Both the position numbers and the translations under genes were made by a program. The notes under the pieces are model-generated. The model saw only the letters and a list, made by a program, of their open reading frames with translations, was not told where the DNA came from and did no database searches. 9,560 nt of DNA from Candidatus Micrarchaeum sp. (GTDB lineage Archaea > Micrarchaeota > Micrarchaeia > CAILAH01). This document shows positions 1-6,882 of the stretch, one piece after another. The stretch covers positions 1,746 through 11,305 of the forward strand of contig DYJQ01000030.1 in assembly GCA_020723045.1 (NCBI GenBank), given 5' to 3'. Each line of letters opens with the position of its first letter. Within the stretch, counting starts at the first letter, position 1.

Positions 1-52
1 AAGGCAGGGCAGAATCTTGATCAATAGCAAACGGCGAACAGCAGAGAGGGCA

Positions 53-69
53 ATCAATATGCCATTGAT
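53..69. repeat. Short inverted repeat ATCAAT-N5-ATTGAT
   Basis: Two perfect 6-base arms (53-58 and 64-69) flank a 5-base spacer. The same ATCAA core also occurs in the perfect 8-base palindrome TTGATCAA at 17-24. The pair lies about 75 bases before the box A of the next gene. It could be an operator-like site, a weak hairpin at the end of an upstream transcript, or chance in AT-rich DNA; there is no oligo-T run directly after it. Confidence 0.3.
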
Positions 70-142
70 GCAAAATTATGTATGTCTAGATTGGTTAATA
101 ATTCGTCGTATGAGGATTTTTATAAACTCAACTATCAAAGGG

Positions 143-150
143 TATAAAAA
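143..150 (+). promoter_or_regulatory. Archaeal box A (TATA) promoter of the phospholipase C-like gene
   Basis: TATAAAAA begins 31 bases before the ATG at 174 and no Shine-Dalgarno sequence lies in between. Archaeal box A is normally centred about 26-28 bases before the transcription start, so the transcript should begin at or next to the start codon and be leaderless. The same spacing recurs at the other promoters in this window. Confidence 0.6.
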
Positions 151-173
151 CGAGATACGCTCCTAATATAAGC

Positions 174-1538
174 ATGAAAACGCTCCACAAACCCCGCATA
201 ACATCCAGTGAGGAGATGGTGAGAGATAAGGTCAGAGAGATTTTCAAGAGAGTGAAGGACAAGCTGGATGGTATGGCTAGTTTTGATAATATATTTGGCT
301 TGGAGTTTGCATATGCAGGTATTCCCAGCGGGTACGTAAGAGATGCGGAGAGGCCAGCACACGAAATCCCTAACGTAATGTATTTTGATGTTGGGCCATT
401 GCCTAAGAAGGGCACACCGGCGCGCAGCATAAGCGAGTGGGAGGATAATATAGATGTGCTCTATCCACATGAGATAACAAAAGAGGTTAAAGGGTCTGGC
501 AAGAAATTCATAACGGTTAAGGACGCACAACTCATGGTTAAGGAAATACTTAACAGTGATGGCGCATGCCATGAGTATATTGCATATCAGGCAGCAAAGC
601 TTGTTGCGCGTGAAGAGGCAACTCGGCACACACTGCACATCATGCTGGGCGCACAGGCCGAGGATTACATATTCAAGCGTGGTGAGACGTTAAAAAATAT
701 CTATGCAAAACCGCCCACCAAGGTTTATAAGAATCGCGAGGAGTACGCGCGGGATATCGTGCCCCACGTTGAAAGGGAGGTGCCTGGATTCATAAAAGGA
801 GTATTCATAATGATAGCACGGCTCTGGAAGAATCTCACTGGGAGTATAGAGGATGATGCGATCAACAGGCCGTACATGGCGCATTTTTATGACCCAACAA
901 GGGATGCAGATGATATGGGTCTCAACGTCGCCAATGGTGAGATAAAGTTCCAGAGTGCATTGGATAGGCTCAAGGACTACTGGAGTTTTGCCGCAAATCT
1001 CTATCTAGTGGGTAAGAAGGCGAAGGCGTTTACCGCACTCGGCCACATGGTCCACCTAATCTCGGATATGTGCGTGCCTGCACACGTGCATAACGACATT
1101 CACGGCCCTACCATCCTATTGGGAAAACTGGATTCGTTGGAGCAGTGGGCAAAGAGAAGGGATTACATGCACCTTCAGCGTGGCGATGGCAAGATGAACA
1201 TAACAATATGGGACAGCGGCCCGCTTGCCCCGCCAGTGCCCGACCAATCATGGACACCAGAAAATATAAACCAGAAGCTGGTGGAGTTTGTGAATAGGGT
1301 TGTTGTAAAGACGCAGGAATTCAAGAGTGTTGACGCACCCGGTACTGCACCCGGCCAGCTCGTAAAGGGCAAGCTCAATGATGACGAGTGCTACATGCAG
1401 GCGCAAACACTCATACCGCAGGCCATACAGAGCTCGGCACAGTTGATAGTGAATTTTATAGACTACGTAAAACGTCTTGAATCTGAAACTGAGAAGAAAC
1501 GTGACGAGCTGGAGGCGCAGAATCCTTCCACGATATGA
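174..1538 (+). CDS. Zinc-dependent phospholipase C / S1-P1 nuclease-like protein
   Basis: The product has 454 residues. The recognisable part is the all-helical zinc hydrolase fold shared by bacterial phospholipase C, Clostridium alpha-toxin and S1/P1 nucleases. An HFYDP motif (about 237-241), preceded by a Met-Ala, matches the HFWDP-type stretch of alpha-toxin. The metal-binding signature GHxxHxxxDxxxxPxHxHND spans 290-308, with H294, D298 and H304 as likely zinc ligands. A later LDSLEQW (about 319-325) sits where the family has its last acidic ligand. Such enzymes cleave phosphodiester bonds in phospholipids or nucleic acids; the substrate here cannot be told. Family members are usually secreted, yet the N-terminus (MKTLHKPRITSSEE...) is polar and shows no signal peptide or membrane segment. 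The first 230 residues are longer than the N-terminal part of typical members, and the last 20 are charged and probably helical. The start at 174 is supported by box A at 143-150. It is probably transcribed alone, because the next gene has its own box A. Confidence 0.7.
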   Translation: MKTLHKPRITSSEEMVRDKVREIFKRVKDKLDGMASFDNIFGLEFAYAGIPSGYVRDAERPAHEIPNVMYFDVGPLPKKGTPARSISEWEDNIDVLYPHEITKEVKGSGKKFITVKDAQLMVKEILNSDGACHEYIAYQAAKLVAREEATRHTLHIMLGAQAEDYIFKRGETLKNIYAKPPTKVYKNREEYARDIVPHVEREVPGFIKGVFIMIARLWKNLTGSIEDDAINRPYMAHFYDPTRDADDMGLNVANGEIKFQSALDRLKDYWSFAANLYLVGKKAKAFTALGHMVHLISDMCVPAHVHNDIHGPTILLGKLDSLEQWAKRRDYMHLQRGDGKMNITIWDSGPLAPPVPDQSWTPENINQKLVEFVNRVVVKTQEFKSVDAPGTAPGQLVKGKLNDDECYMQAQTLIPQAIQSSAQLIVNFIDYVKRLESETEKKRDELEAQNPSTI

Positions 1539-1581
1539 TTTTCAGAGATATCGCTGGCCGTATGATACTGCGTTAAGTGTG

Positions 1582-1589
1582 TTTATTAA
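1582..1589 (+). promoter_or_regulatory. Box A promoter of the magnesium ATPase gene
   Basis: TTTATTAA starts 32 bases before the ATG at 1614 and only 17 before the ATG at 1599. By the spacing seen at the other genes it supports 1614 as the leaderless start. It lies in the 60-base gap after the phospholipase C-like gene, and a T5 run at 1593-1597 follows, which may terminate read-through from upstream. Confidence 0.45.
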
Positions 1590-1613
1590 GCCTTTTTGAT
1601 GAATATATTTTCA

Positions 1614-4241
1614 ATGCACAAATTGTGGCCAAAACCATCCACAGAACACGGCCCCACCCTACCCGTGTGGAGTGGCAATGAGGCATACTGGCAGCTTGAT
1701 AGCGGTGATGTGGTTTCGAGGCTCGCCAGCAATGTTGATACTGGCCTCTCCAGCAAGGAAGTACAGAGGAGGCATACGATTTACGGTACAAACGCAATCC
1801 CCGAGAAGGACAGAAGGACTGCACTTGACATACTGGTTTCACAGTTCACCAACGCATTCATCTACATACTCTTTTTCGCATCGCTTGTCTCAATCTATCT
1901 TGGTGAGATGGCAGAGGCGCTCACGATAATTGCAGTGCTCTTGGTGAGTTGCCTCCTTGGTTTTTATCAGGAGTACAAGTCAGAGAATGCGATAATGAGG
2001 CTCAAACACTACCTTTCCAGAAGCGCAGTTGTTATAAGAGACGGCAGACGGCAGGGGGTTAATGCATCAGACCTCGTGCCCGGCGATATCGTGCTTCTGG
2101 AGATGGGCAACATCGTGCCCGCGGATGTACGGCTTCTACACACTGATGAATTCATAACGAATGAGAGTGCAATTACAGGCGAATCGCGAGATATTGAAAA
2201 GCACACGGTTATTATAGATAAGAAGGATGCACAACCATACGAACTTGCCAATTGCGCACTCATGGGTACAACGGTTATGAGCGGTGTCGCAAAGGGCATT
2301 GTTGTTGCGATAGGGACACATACATATTTCGGGAAGACCGCTACCCTATTGAGCGCTAAGATACCAGAGTCCGATTTTCAGATAAACATTAGGAGGTTCA
2401 GCAACTTTACGCTGAGGATTATAATAGTGATGACGCTTGTGGTGTTCGCCTCAAACGCTTTTCTCAATCATGGCCTTTTCGATTCGCTCCTGTTTGCGCT
2501 CGCAGTCGCAGTCGGTATTGCGCCCGAGATATTGCCAGTAATAACAACGATAACCCTCTCGAATGGTGCGCTGAAGATGGCAAAGAACGGTGTAGTTGTA
2601 AAAAAGCTCGCGGCGATTGAGGATATCGGGAATATGAACGTGCTGTGCATGGATAAGACGGGCACACTCACAGAACCGCTAATGGAGCTGGAAGGCGCAA
2701 TAGATGGTGAGGGGAAGCCAAAACCATATGATAGCAATATTATAGTCTACGGCATGCTGTGCAACCATGCGTACAAGAGAGGAAAGAGGATGGCAGGCAA
2801 CCTATTTGATATTGCCATAATGGATTACGCAAAGCGGAAGGGGATAGGGCTGGGCAAATATGCCAAACACATAATTATTGATGATGTAGAGTTTGATCAT
2901 GAGCGCAAGAGGATGAGTGTCGTAATAGAACGTGATGGGAAGTATACGATGTTCACCAAGGGTGAGCCAGAATCAGTCATTAAGGCATGCAGTACAATAG
3001 TACTTCACGGGAAGGAGGTGCCGCTAGCTCCCATAAAGAATAAAGTCTCTGAGAAGGCCGCATGGTTTGCGGGGCAGGGGTATAGTATGCTCGCAGTTGC
3101 ATCGAAGGCGGTTGCAGAGAAGGAGAACTATACGGTTGAGGATGAGCGCAACCTTGTACTGCACGGCTTTCTTCTTTTCAAGAGCATGCCACATAAGACG
3201 GCTGCAAAATCCATAGCCGAGCTCAAAGGGCAGGGCATCTCACTCATGCTGCTTACGGGTGATGACCCCGCAGTGACCCTAAAACTCTGCAAGGATGTAG
3301 GGTTGGAGGTAGTTGGCGGCAAAGTGATAACTGGGAGTGAGATTGACGGGATGGATAACAAGGAACTACAGCAGGTTGTTAAGATGCATAATGTGTTTGC
3401 GAGGGTAGCCCCTTCCCAGAAAGTGCGCATAATAAAAGCAGTGCAGGAAAACAACAATATAGTAGGGTTTATGGGCGATGGTGTTAATGATGCACCGGCA
3501 CTCCGCCTCTCTGATGTGGGTATCTCAGTGAATACTGCACAGGATGTTGCTAGAGAGGCGGCTGATATAGTGCTCACTAAGAAAAGCCTCAAAGTGATTG
3601 CGGATGGCGTGAGAGAGGGAAGGATAACATTCAGCAACATAACAAAATACATACTCAACACTATAAGCGCCAACTATGGCAACATTACTACTGTAGTTCT
3701 TGCATCATTCTTCCTGCCATTCCTTCCTCTCCTACCCGTCCAGATTCTACTCAACAACCTGCTGAGCGATATACCTAATATTGCAGTAGCGGCAGACAAT
3801 GTTGATGATGAATTTGTGAAACGGCCCACGCGATGGAATCTTAACATGATATTCAGGTTTATGGTATTTTTTGGGCTTATAAGCGCACTCTTTGACATAA
3901 TAACGATTGCGATATTCCTCTACATATTCGGGGTGGGGGTGGTGCTGTTTAGGACGCTCTGGTTCTTAGAGTCTCTCTTATCTGAGATATTTGTCACGTT
4001 TATTGTGCGCACCAAACAGCCATTCATTCTCAGCATGCCAGGCAAGCTTCTGATTATGAGCTCTATATTTATTGCAATGGTTGCAGTGGCAGTCGTTGCC
4101 ATCCCACCAATCGGCCAATACTTTGAGTTTGTGCCTCCCGACCCGTACTATATTTTAATTGTTGGTGGGATAGTGCTCGCTTACTGTATTGTTACCGAGA
4201 TTTTCAAGCACTTCTTCTTCAGCTATTACAAAACATTTTAA
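1614..4241 (+). CDS. mgtA: Magnesium-translocating P-type ATPase (MgtA/P3B type)
   Basis: This membrane pump would use ATP hydrolysis to import Mg2+. All core P-type motifs are present (residue numbers count from the in-frame TTG at 1596; subtract 6 for the 1614 start): LVPGD at 160-164 and TGES at 194-197 in the actuator domain, the phosphorylated aspartate D353 in DKTGT, KGEPE at 455-459 for nucleotide binding, TGDD at 554-557, and GDGVND at 627-632. The subclass follows from transmembrane helix 4, VGIAPEILP (306-314), and the following KNGVVVKKLAAIEDIG, both very close to E. coli MgtA and unlike the calcium pumps. The C-terminal FLPFLPLLPVQILLNNLLSD and DNVDDE stretches are also MgtA-like. 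Ten transmembrane helices fit the hydrophobic pattern, and the length (about 875) is normal. CMDKTGT replaces the more usual CTDKTGT. In-frame starts are TTG 1596, ATG 1599 and ATG 1614; I favour 1614 because of box A spacing. No Mg2+-sensing leader is possible if the mRNA is leaderless. Confidence 0.93.
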   Translation: MHKLWPKPSTEHGPTLPVWSGNEAYWQLDSGDVVSRLASNVDTGLSSKEVQRRHTIYGTNAIPEKDRRTALDILVSQFTNAFIYILFFASLVSIYLGEMAEALTIIAVLLVSCLLGFYQEYKSENAIMRLKHYLSRSAVVIRDGRRQGVNASDLVPGDIVLLEMGNIVPADVRLLHTDEFITNESAITGESRDIEKHTVIIDKKDAQPYELANCALMGTTVMSGVAKGIVVAIGTHTYFGKTATLLSAKIPESDFQINIRRFSNFTLRIIIVMTLVVFASNAFLNHGLFDSLLFALAVAVGIAPEILPVITTITLSNGALKMAKNGVVVKKLAAIEDIGNMNVLCMDKTGTLTEPLMELEGAIDGEGKPKPYDSNIIVYGMLCNHAYKRGKRMAGNLFDIAIMDYAKRKGIGLGKYAKHIIIDDVEFDHERKRMSVVIERDGKYTMFTKGEPESVIKACSTIVLHGKEVPLAPIKNKVSEKAAWFAGQGYSMLAVASKAVAEKENYTVEDERNLVLHGFLLFKSMPHKTAAKSIAELKGQGISLMLLTGDDPAVTLKLCKDVGLEVVGGKVITGSEIDGMDNKELQQVVKMHNVFARVAPSQKVRIIKAVQENNNIVGFMGDGVNDAPALRLSDVGISVNTAQDVAREAADIVLTKKSLKVIADGVREGRITFSNITKYILNTISANYGNITTVVLASFFLPFLPLLPVQILLNNLLSDIPNIAVAADNVDDEFVKRPTRWNLNMIFRFMVFFGLISALFDIITIAIFLYIFGVGVVLFRTLWFLESLLSEIFVTFIVRTKQPFILSMPGKLLIMSSIFIAMVAVAVVAIPPIGQYFEFVPPDPYYILIVGGIVLAYCIVTEIFKHFFFSYYKTF

Positions 4242-4256
4242 GCACCATAACTCACC

Positions 4257-4264
4257 TTTTTAAA
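4257..4264 (+). promoter_or_regulatory. Box A promoter of the coiled-coil gene
   Basis: TTTTTAAA starts exactly 30 bases before the ATG at 4287. The identical octamer occurs at the identical distance before the aminotransferase gene (8208-8215). The T run at 4257-4261 may also act as the terminator of the ATPase gene, which ends 16 bases earlier. Confidence 0.55.
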
Positions 4265-4286
4265 TTAATAGCGAATATATTCTCAT

Positions 4287-5159
4287 ATGCCTGAGCAGGC
4301 CTTAGCCCAAAAACAGCAGGAAGATGAGCAGAAGGAACGGAGAAGGAAGGCGCGTGAGAGAGAGTTTGAGAAGAAGAATTTTGCAGTTGGCGAGACCAAG
4401 ATTGAATCCCCAAAGATAGAAGCGAAGAAACCGCAAGGACCACGCGAATCAGTTGAGACTACTGTAAAGACCACTGTGCAGGAGAAGGATATCATTTCTG
4501 ATGAGATGCAGGGCATTGTTTCCAAGGATTATACTGCAGTTGAGACGGTCAATATACAAAAATCCGAGGCGCTCGCCGAAGAGGAGAGGAAAAAAGAGGA
4601 TGAGAAACAGAAGATGCTCGCGAACGATATCGAAAAGGTTAAAGCGAAGGAGCGCGAGCGTGAAATCAAGGAGAATGTGGCGGGCAGGAGGGCTGTTGAG
4701 GCGCGTAAGAACCTTGAAAAACAGAAACAAATTGAGGAAGCGAGGCAAAAGGAAAGGGTGGAAGCAAAGCAGAAGGTTGAAGCGCAGAAGAATATTGAGC
4801 ATGAGAAGCGGATCATGGAGGAAAAGAGAAGAATTGCAGATAACGCCAAAAAACAGGTGGAGGCGGCACACCGCAAGATAGAGGAGAGCAGGAAGCAACA
4901 ACAGGAGGACCGGCAGAGGAGGGTTGATGAGTATATAGAAGAGCATCAAAAGGAGGCTGGGCAGAGGAGCAGGCAGATTGAGAGGATTAGGAAGAAATTG
5001 GCAAGCAAGAAGGTTAGTGTTGAGAAAGAGATTGCAGTGCTCCAGAAAATACTGCTCGGCGGGCCGTTCAAGAAAAAGGGTAAGAAATCACCGCTGGGAG
5101 CAATAATAAAATCGATAGACGACTTCGTAAAAGCGTTGGGCGCAAAGAAGCAGAAGTAA
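4287..5159 (+). CDS. Highly charged coiled-coil protein of unknown function
   Basis: I do not recognise a family. The 290-residue product is dominated by Lys, Glu, Arg, Gln and Ala and has no Cys or Trp. Residues 1-35 are charged and helical. Residues 36-85 are less regular, with Pro, Thr and Val and a KTTVQEKDIISDEMQGIVSK stretch. About 88-250 forms one long predicted coiled coil rich in EEERKKEDEKQK-type repeats. The C-terminus breaks at GGPFKKKGKKSP (258-269) and ends in a short amphipathic helix (GAIIKSIDDFVKAL) and a basic tail. There is no signal peptide or membrane helix. Such a layout suits a structural, scaffolding or nucleic-acid-associated protein, but this is inference; database hits to long coiled coils would be compositional. 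The gene has its own box A 30 bases upstream and converges on gltX, ending 22 bases from its stop. The start at 4287 is the only reasonable one near that promoter. Confidence 0.75.
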   Translation: MPEQALAQKQQEDEQKERRRKAREREFEKKNFAVGETKIESPKIEAKKPQGPRESVETTVKTTVQEKDIISDEMQGIVSKDYTAVETVNIQKSEALAEEERKKEDEKQKMLANDIEKVKAKEREREIKENVAGRRAVEARKNLEKQKQIEEARQKERVEAKQKVEAQKNIEHEKRIMEEKRRIADNAKKQVEAAHRKIEESRKQQQEDRQRRVDEYIEEHQKEAGQRSRQIERIRKKLASKKVSVEKEIAVLQKILLGGPFKKKGKKSPLGAIIKSIDDFVKALGAKKQK

Positions 5160-5163
5160 AAAA
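5158..5163 (-). terminator. Oligo-T terminator of the gltX operon (minus strand)
   Basis: A run of six A on the plus strand reads as T6 on the minus strand 18-24 bases after the gltX stop. Archaeal RNA polymerase terminates at oligo-T runs without needing a hairpin. It overlaps the stop codon of the convergent coiled-coil gene. Confidence 0.4.
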
Positions 5164-5181
5164 CAATATGGGATTTCTGAA

Positions 5182-6882
5182 CTAATCCGTTTTTATGAGC
5201 CTCATTTTTTCCTTGTCATCAAGAATGAAGAATCCAATGCGCTCGAACTGCACCACTTCTCCTATTTCAATTTTATTAGCTGCGGCCTCGCACACCCCCT
5301 CAACTTCTCTAAGGCTGTTCTCGTTCTTCTTCTCGCCATCAAATGGTTTTTCAACAAACCATAACACGCATTTTATACCTGTCTTTGCATCAACCCACTG
5401 CAGTTTCTTGCTTTCCTTTATAACATCTTGGCTTATTGATACCCTACAGTTTGCAATGCCCTTCTCTCTATCTATTTTGATTACATTAACATTCTTGAAA
5501 TCCTTGAGCCTTATGAGTTCAAGCTCGTGTAGCTCATCAAAGTCAGAGCCGCTTATGAATATCTCGCCCGAGTAAGGCATTGCGCGCACACCCATCTCAG
5601 CGGATGGATGGAGTTTTATACTCATCACACCACTATCGCCCCCATCTATTATGAGCTTTTTAGGTGCTGCAACTGCATAGTAATGCCTTGCAATGGGTTC
5701 ATAATATTTTCTTGTTTCTGCAATGAGCTTTTTCAGGTCCGTATTGACTTCGAGCTTACTCAGGCCAAATGAGAGCGAGAACTCCTCTATTGCCTTTGGC
5801 GGTATACCTCTCCTCCTCAGCCCTGCAATTGTGACGAGACGCGGGTCATCATACCCCATAAAGAACCCGCTCTCTACGTGCGGGCGTATCAATCTCTTGC
5901 TCACTGGGTAGCCATCTATTGCCACTCTTGCGTATTCATAGCATAGGATGTCTGGCAGGCCAGCTGCTTTAAGGAGCGCATGGTGCAGCTCGGCACGCAA
6001 CTCAAACTCTTTCGACCGCAGTACGGTGTTGATGCCAAATATGGCATCGCTTATCGGGTTTTCAAAATCATAAGTTGGGTACACTCTATATTTATTACCA
6101 ATCTTGTAATGCGGATGCTCAAGCACCCTGTAGAGCGCAGGGTCCCGCATCACAGTGTTAAGCGCTTTCATATCACCCTTGAACCTTACTACCGCCTCAC
6201 CCTCTTTCATCGTGGTTTTCATTCGTTCCCATAATGAGAGGTTCTCCTCAACGCTCCTACTTCTGCACGCACACTCCTCCCCAATCGCCCTCTTTCTCTT
6301 TATCTCTTCTTGTGCACACGTGCACACATATGCGTGGCCGTTCTTCAACATACCCTCGCACGTATTAATGAGTTTGTCCATCACATCAGATACGAACAGC
6401 ACCTTATCAGGTTTTATCCCAAGCCATTCAATATCCTTCCGTATCGCATCAACATACTCTTGCCTGCACGTCTCGGGGTTTGTATCGTCAAACTTCAGGT
6501 AGAAACGGCCGTTGTAAGCCTCAGCGACCTTTTTGTTTATTATGAGCGTCTTCACATGCCCTATATGTATATATCCATTCGGTTCTGGTGAAAATCTCGT
6601 GACAACCTTTCCCTGTTCCGCTCCCTCAATCCTCCACTCCCGTTTTTCAACTCTCTTTTCTTCTGTAATTCCATAAGACGCGTATTCCTTCTCAACCTCT
6701 TCTTTTGAGAGTGCATTCACATCTTCACATATCCTCCCGATACTCTCCATCAATCCCTTCATGTCCTTTTTTGCGTCCGGCGCCTCCGCTATAACCTTGC
6801 CAACAATGGCCTTCCCATCAGCCCTGCCGTAATCATGTGCATTTTTTATTGCATGCTTTCTTATGATGTTATCAAACGACAT
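5182..6882 (-). CDS. gltX: Glutamyl-tRNA synthetase, archaeal type
   Basis: The class I enzyme charges tRNA-Glu with glutamate in the cytoplasm. Numbering from the ATG at 6882 (566 residues): an N-terminal domain of about 90 residues containing GRADGKAIVGKVI and DVNALSKEE is characteristic of archaeal GluRS. The catalytic Rossmann domain has SPEPNGYIHIGH (HIGH at 106-109) and KFDDTNPE. A CTC...CAC pair (C187, C189, C204, C206) is a likely zinc site. The KMSKS equivalent is VSKRLIR (SKR 328-330), followed by GYDDPRLVTIAGLRRRGI. The C-terminal part is a beta-barrel anticodon-binding domain. GlnRS is related, but the N-terminal domain favours GluRS. Archaeal GluRS is often non-discriminating and works with GatDE; whether this one is cannot be seen. 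An ATG at 6903 is also in frame, but the 6882 start has a Shine-Dalgarno-like GAGGAG. The start overlaps the upstream COG2403 gene by 11 bases, so the two are co-transcribed. Confidence 0.95.
   Translation of the reverse strand: MSFDNIIRKHAIKNAHDYGRADGKAIVGKVIAEAPDAKKDMKGLMESIGRICEDVNALSKEEVEKEYASYGITEEKRVEKREWRIEGAEQGKVVTRFSPEPNGYIHIGHVKTLIINKKVAEAYNGRFYLKFDDTNPETCRQEYVDAIRKDIEWLGIKPDKVLFVSDVMDKLINTCEGMLKNGHAYVCTCAQEEIKRKRAIGEECACRSRSVEENLSLWERMKTTMKEGEAVVRFKGDMKALNTVMRDPALYRVLEHPHYKIGNKYRVYPTYDFENPISDAIFGINTVLRSKEFELRAELHHALLKAAGLPDILCYEYARVAIDGYPVSKRLIRPHVESGFFMGYDDPRLVTIAGLRRRGIPPKAIEEFSLSFGLSKLEVNTDLKKLIAETRKYYEPIARHYYAVAAPKKLIIDGGDSGVMSIKLHPSAEMGVRAMPYSGEIFISGSDFDELHELELIRLKDFKNVNVIKIDREKGIANCRVSISQDVIKESKKLQWVDAKTGIKCVLWFVEKPFDGEKKNENSLREVEGVCEAAANKIEIGEVVQFERIGFFILDDKEKMRLIKTD
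5190..5194 (+). terminator. Oligo-T terminator of the coiled-coil gene (plus strand)
   Basis: T5 lies 30 bases after the stop of the coiled-coil gene, within the last codons of convergent gltX. With the T6 on the other strand it would make the two convergent transcripts overlap by about 30 bases. Confidence 0.35.

Larger units (their letters stand above)
1..173. other. Upstream non-coding stretch with no confident gene
   Basis: No convincing gene is seen here. One plus-strand frame is open from base 2 to the stop at 164-166, but it runs through the promoter of the next gene and its translation resembles nothing I know, so it is probably chance. A second frame closes at the TAG at 25-27 and a third at a TGA at 18-20; either could be the tail of a gene lying to the left. 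From about base 70 the sequence becomes AT-rich and leads into the promoter at 143-150. A second TATA-like run lies near 117-125. Confidence 0.5.

Noticed and set aside
2..166. Plus-strand frame open from the window edge to TAA at 164-166 as the end of an upstream gene
   Set aside because: It overlaps the box A of the next gene and its translation has no recognisable features; 54 open codons in AT-rich DNA can arise by chance.
135..638. Minus-strand open frame of 167 codons opposite the phospholipase C-like gene
   Set aside because: It lies antisense to a gene with clear family motifs, and its Cys/Leu/Tyr-rich translation resembles no family.
3128..3673. Minus-strand open frame of 181 codons opposite the magnesium ATPase
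   Set aside because: It is antisense to the conserved hinge region of the ATPase; its Ser/Thr/Leu-rich translation is typical of a shadow frame.
4449..4949. Leucine-rich minus-strand open frame that looks like a membrane protein
   Set aside because: It is the complement of the Lys/Glu codon repeats of the coiled-coil gene, which always read as Leu/Phe/Ser on the other strand.
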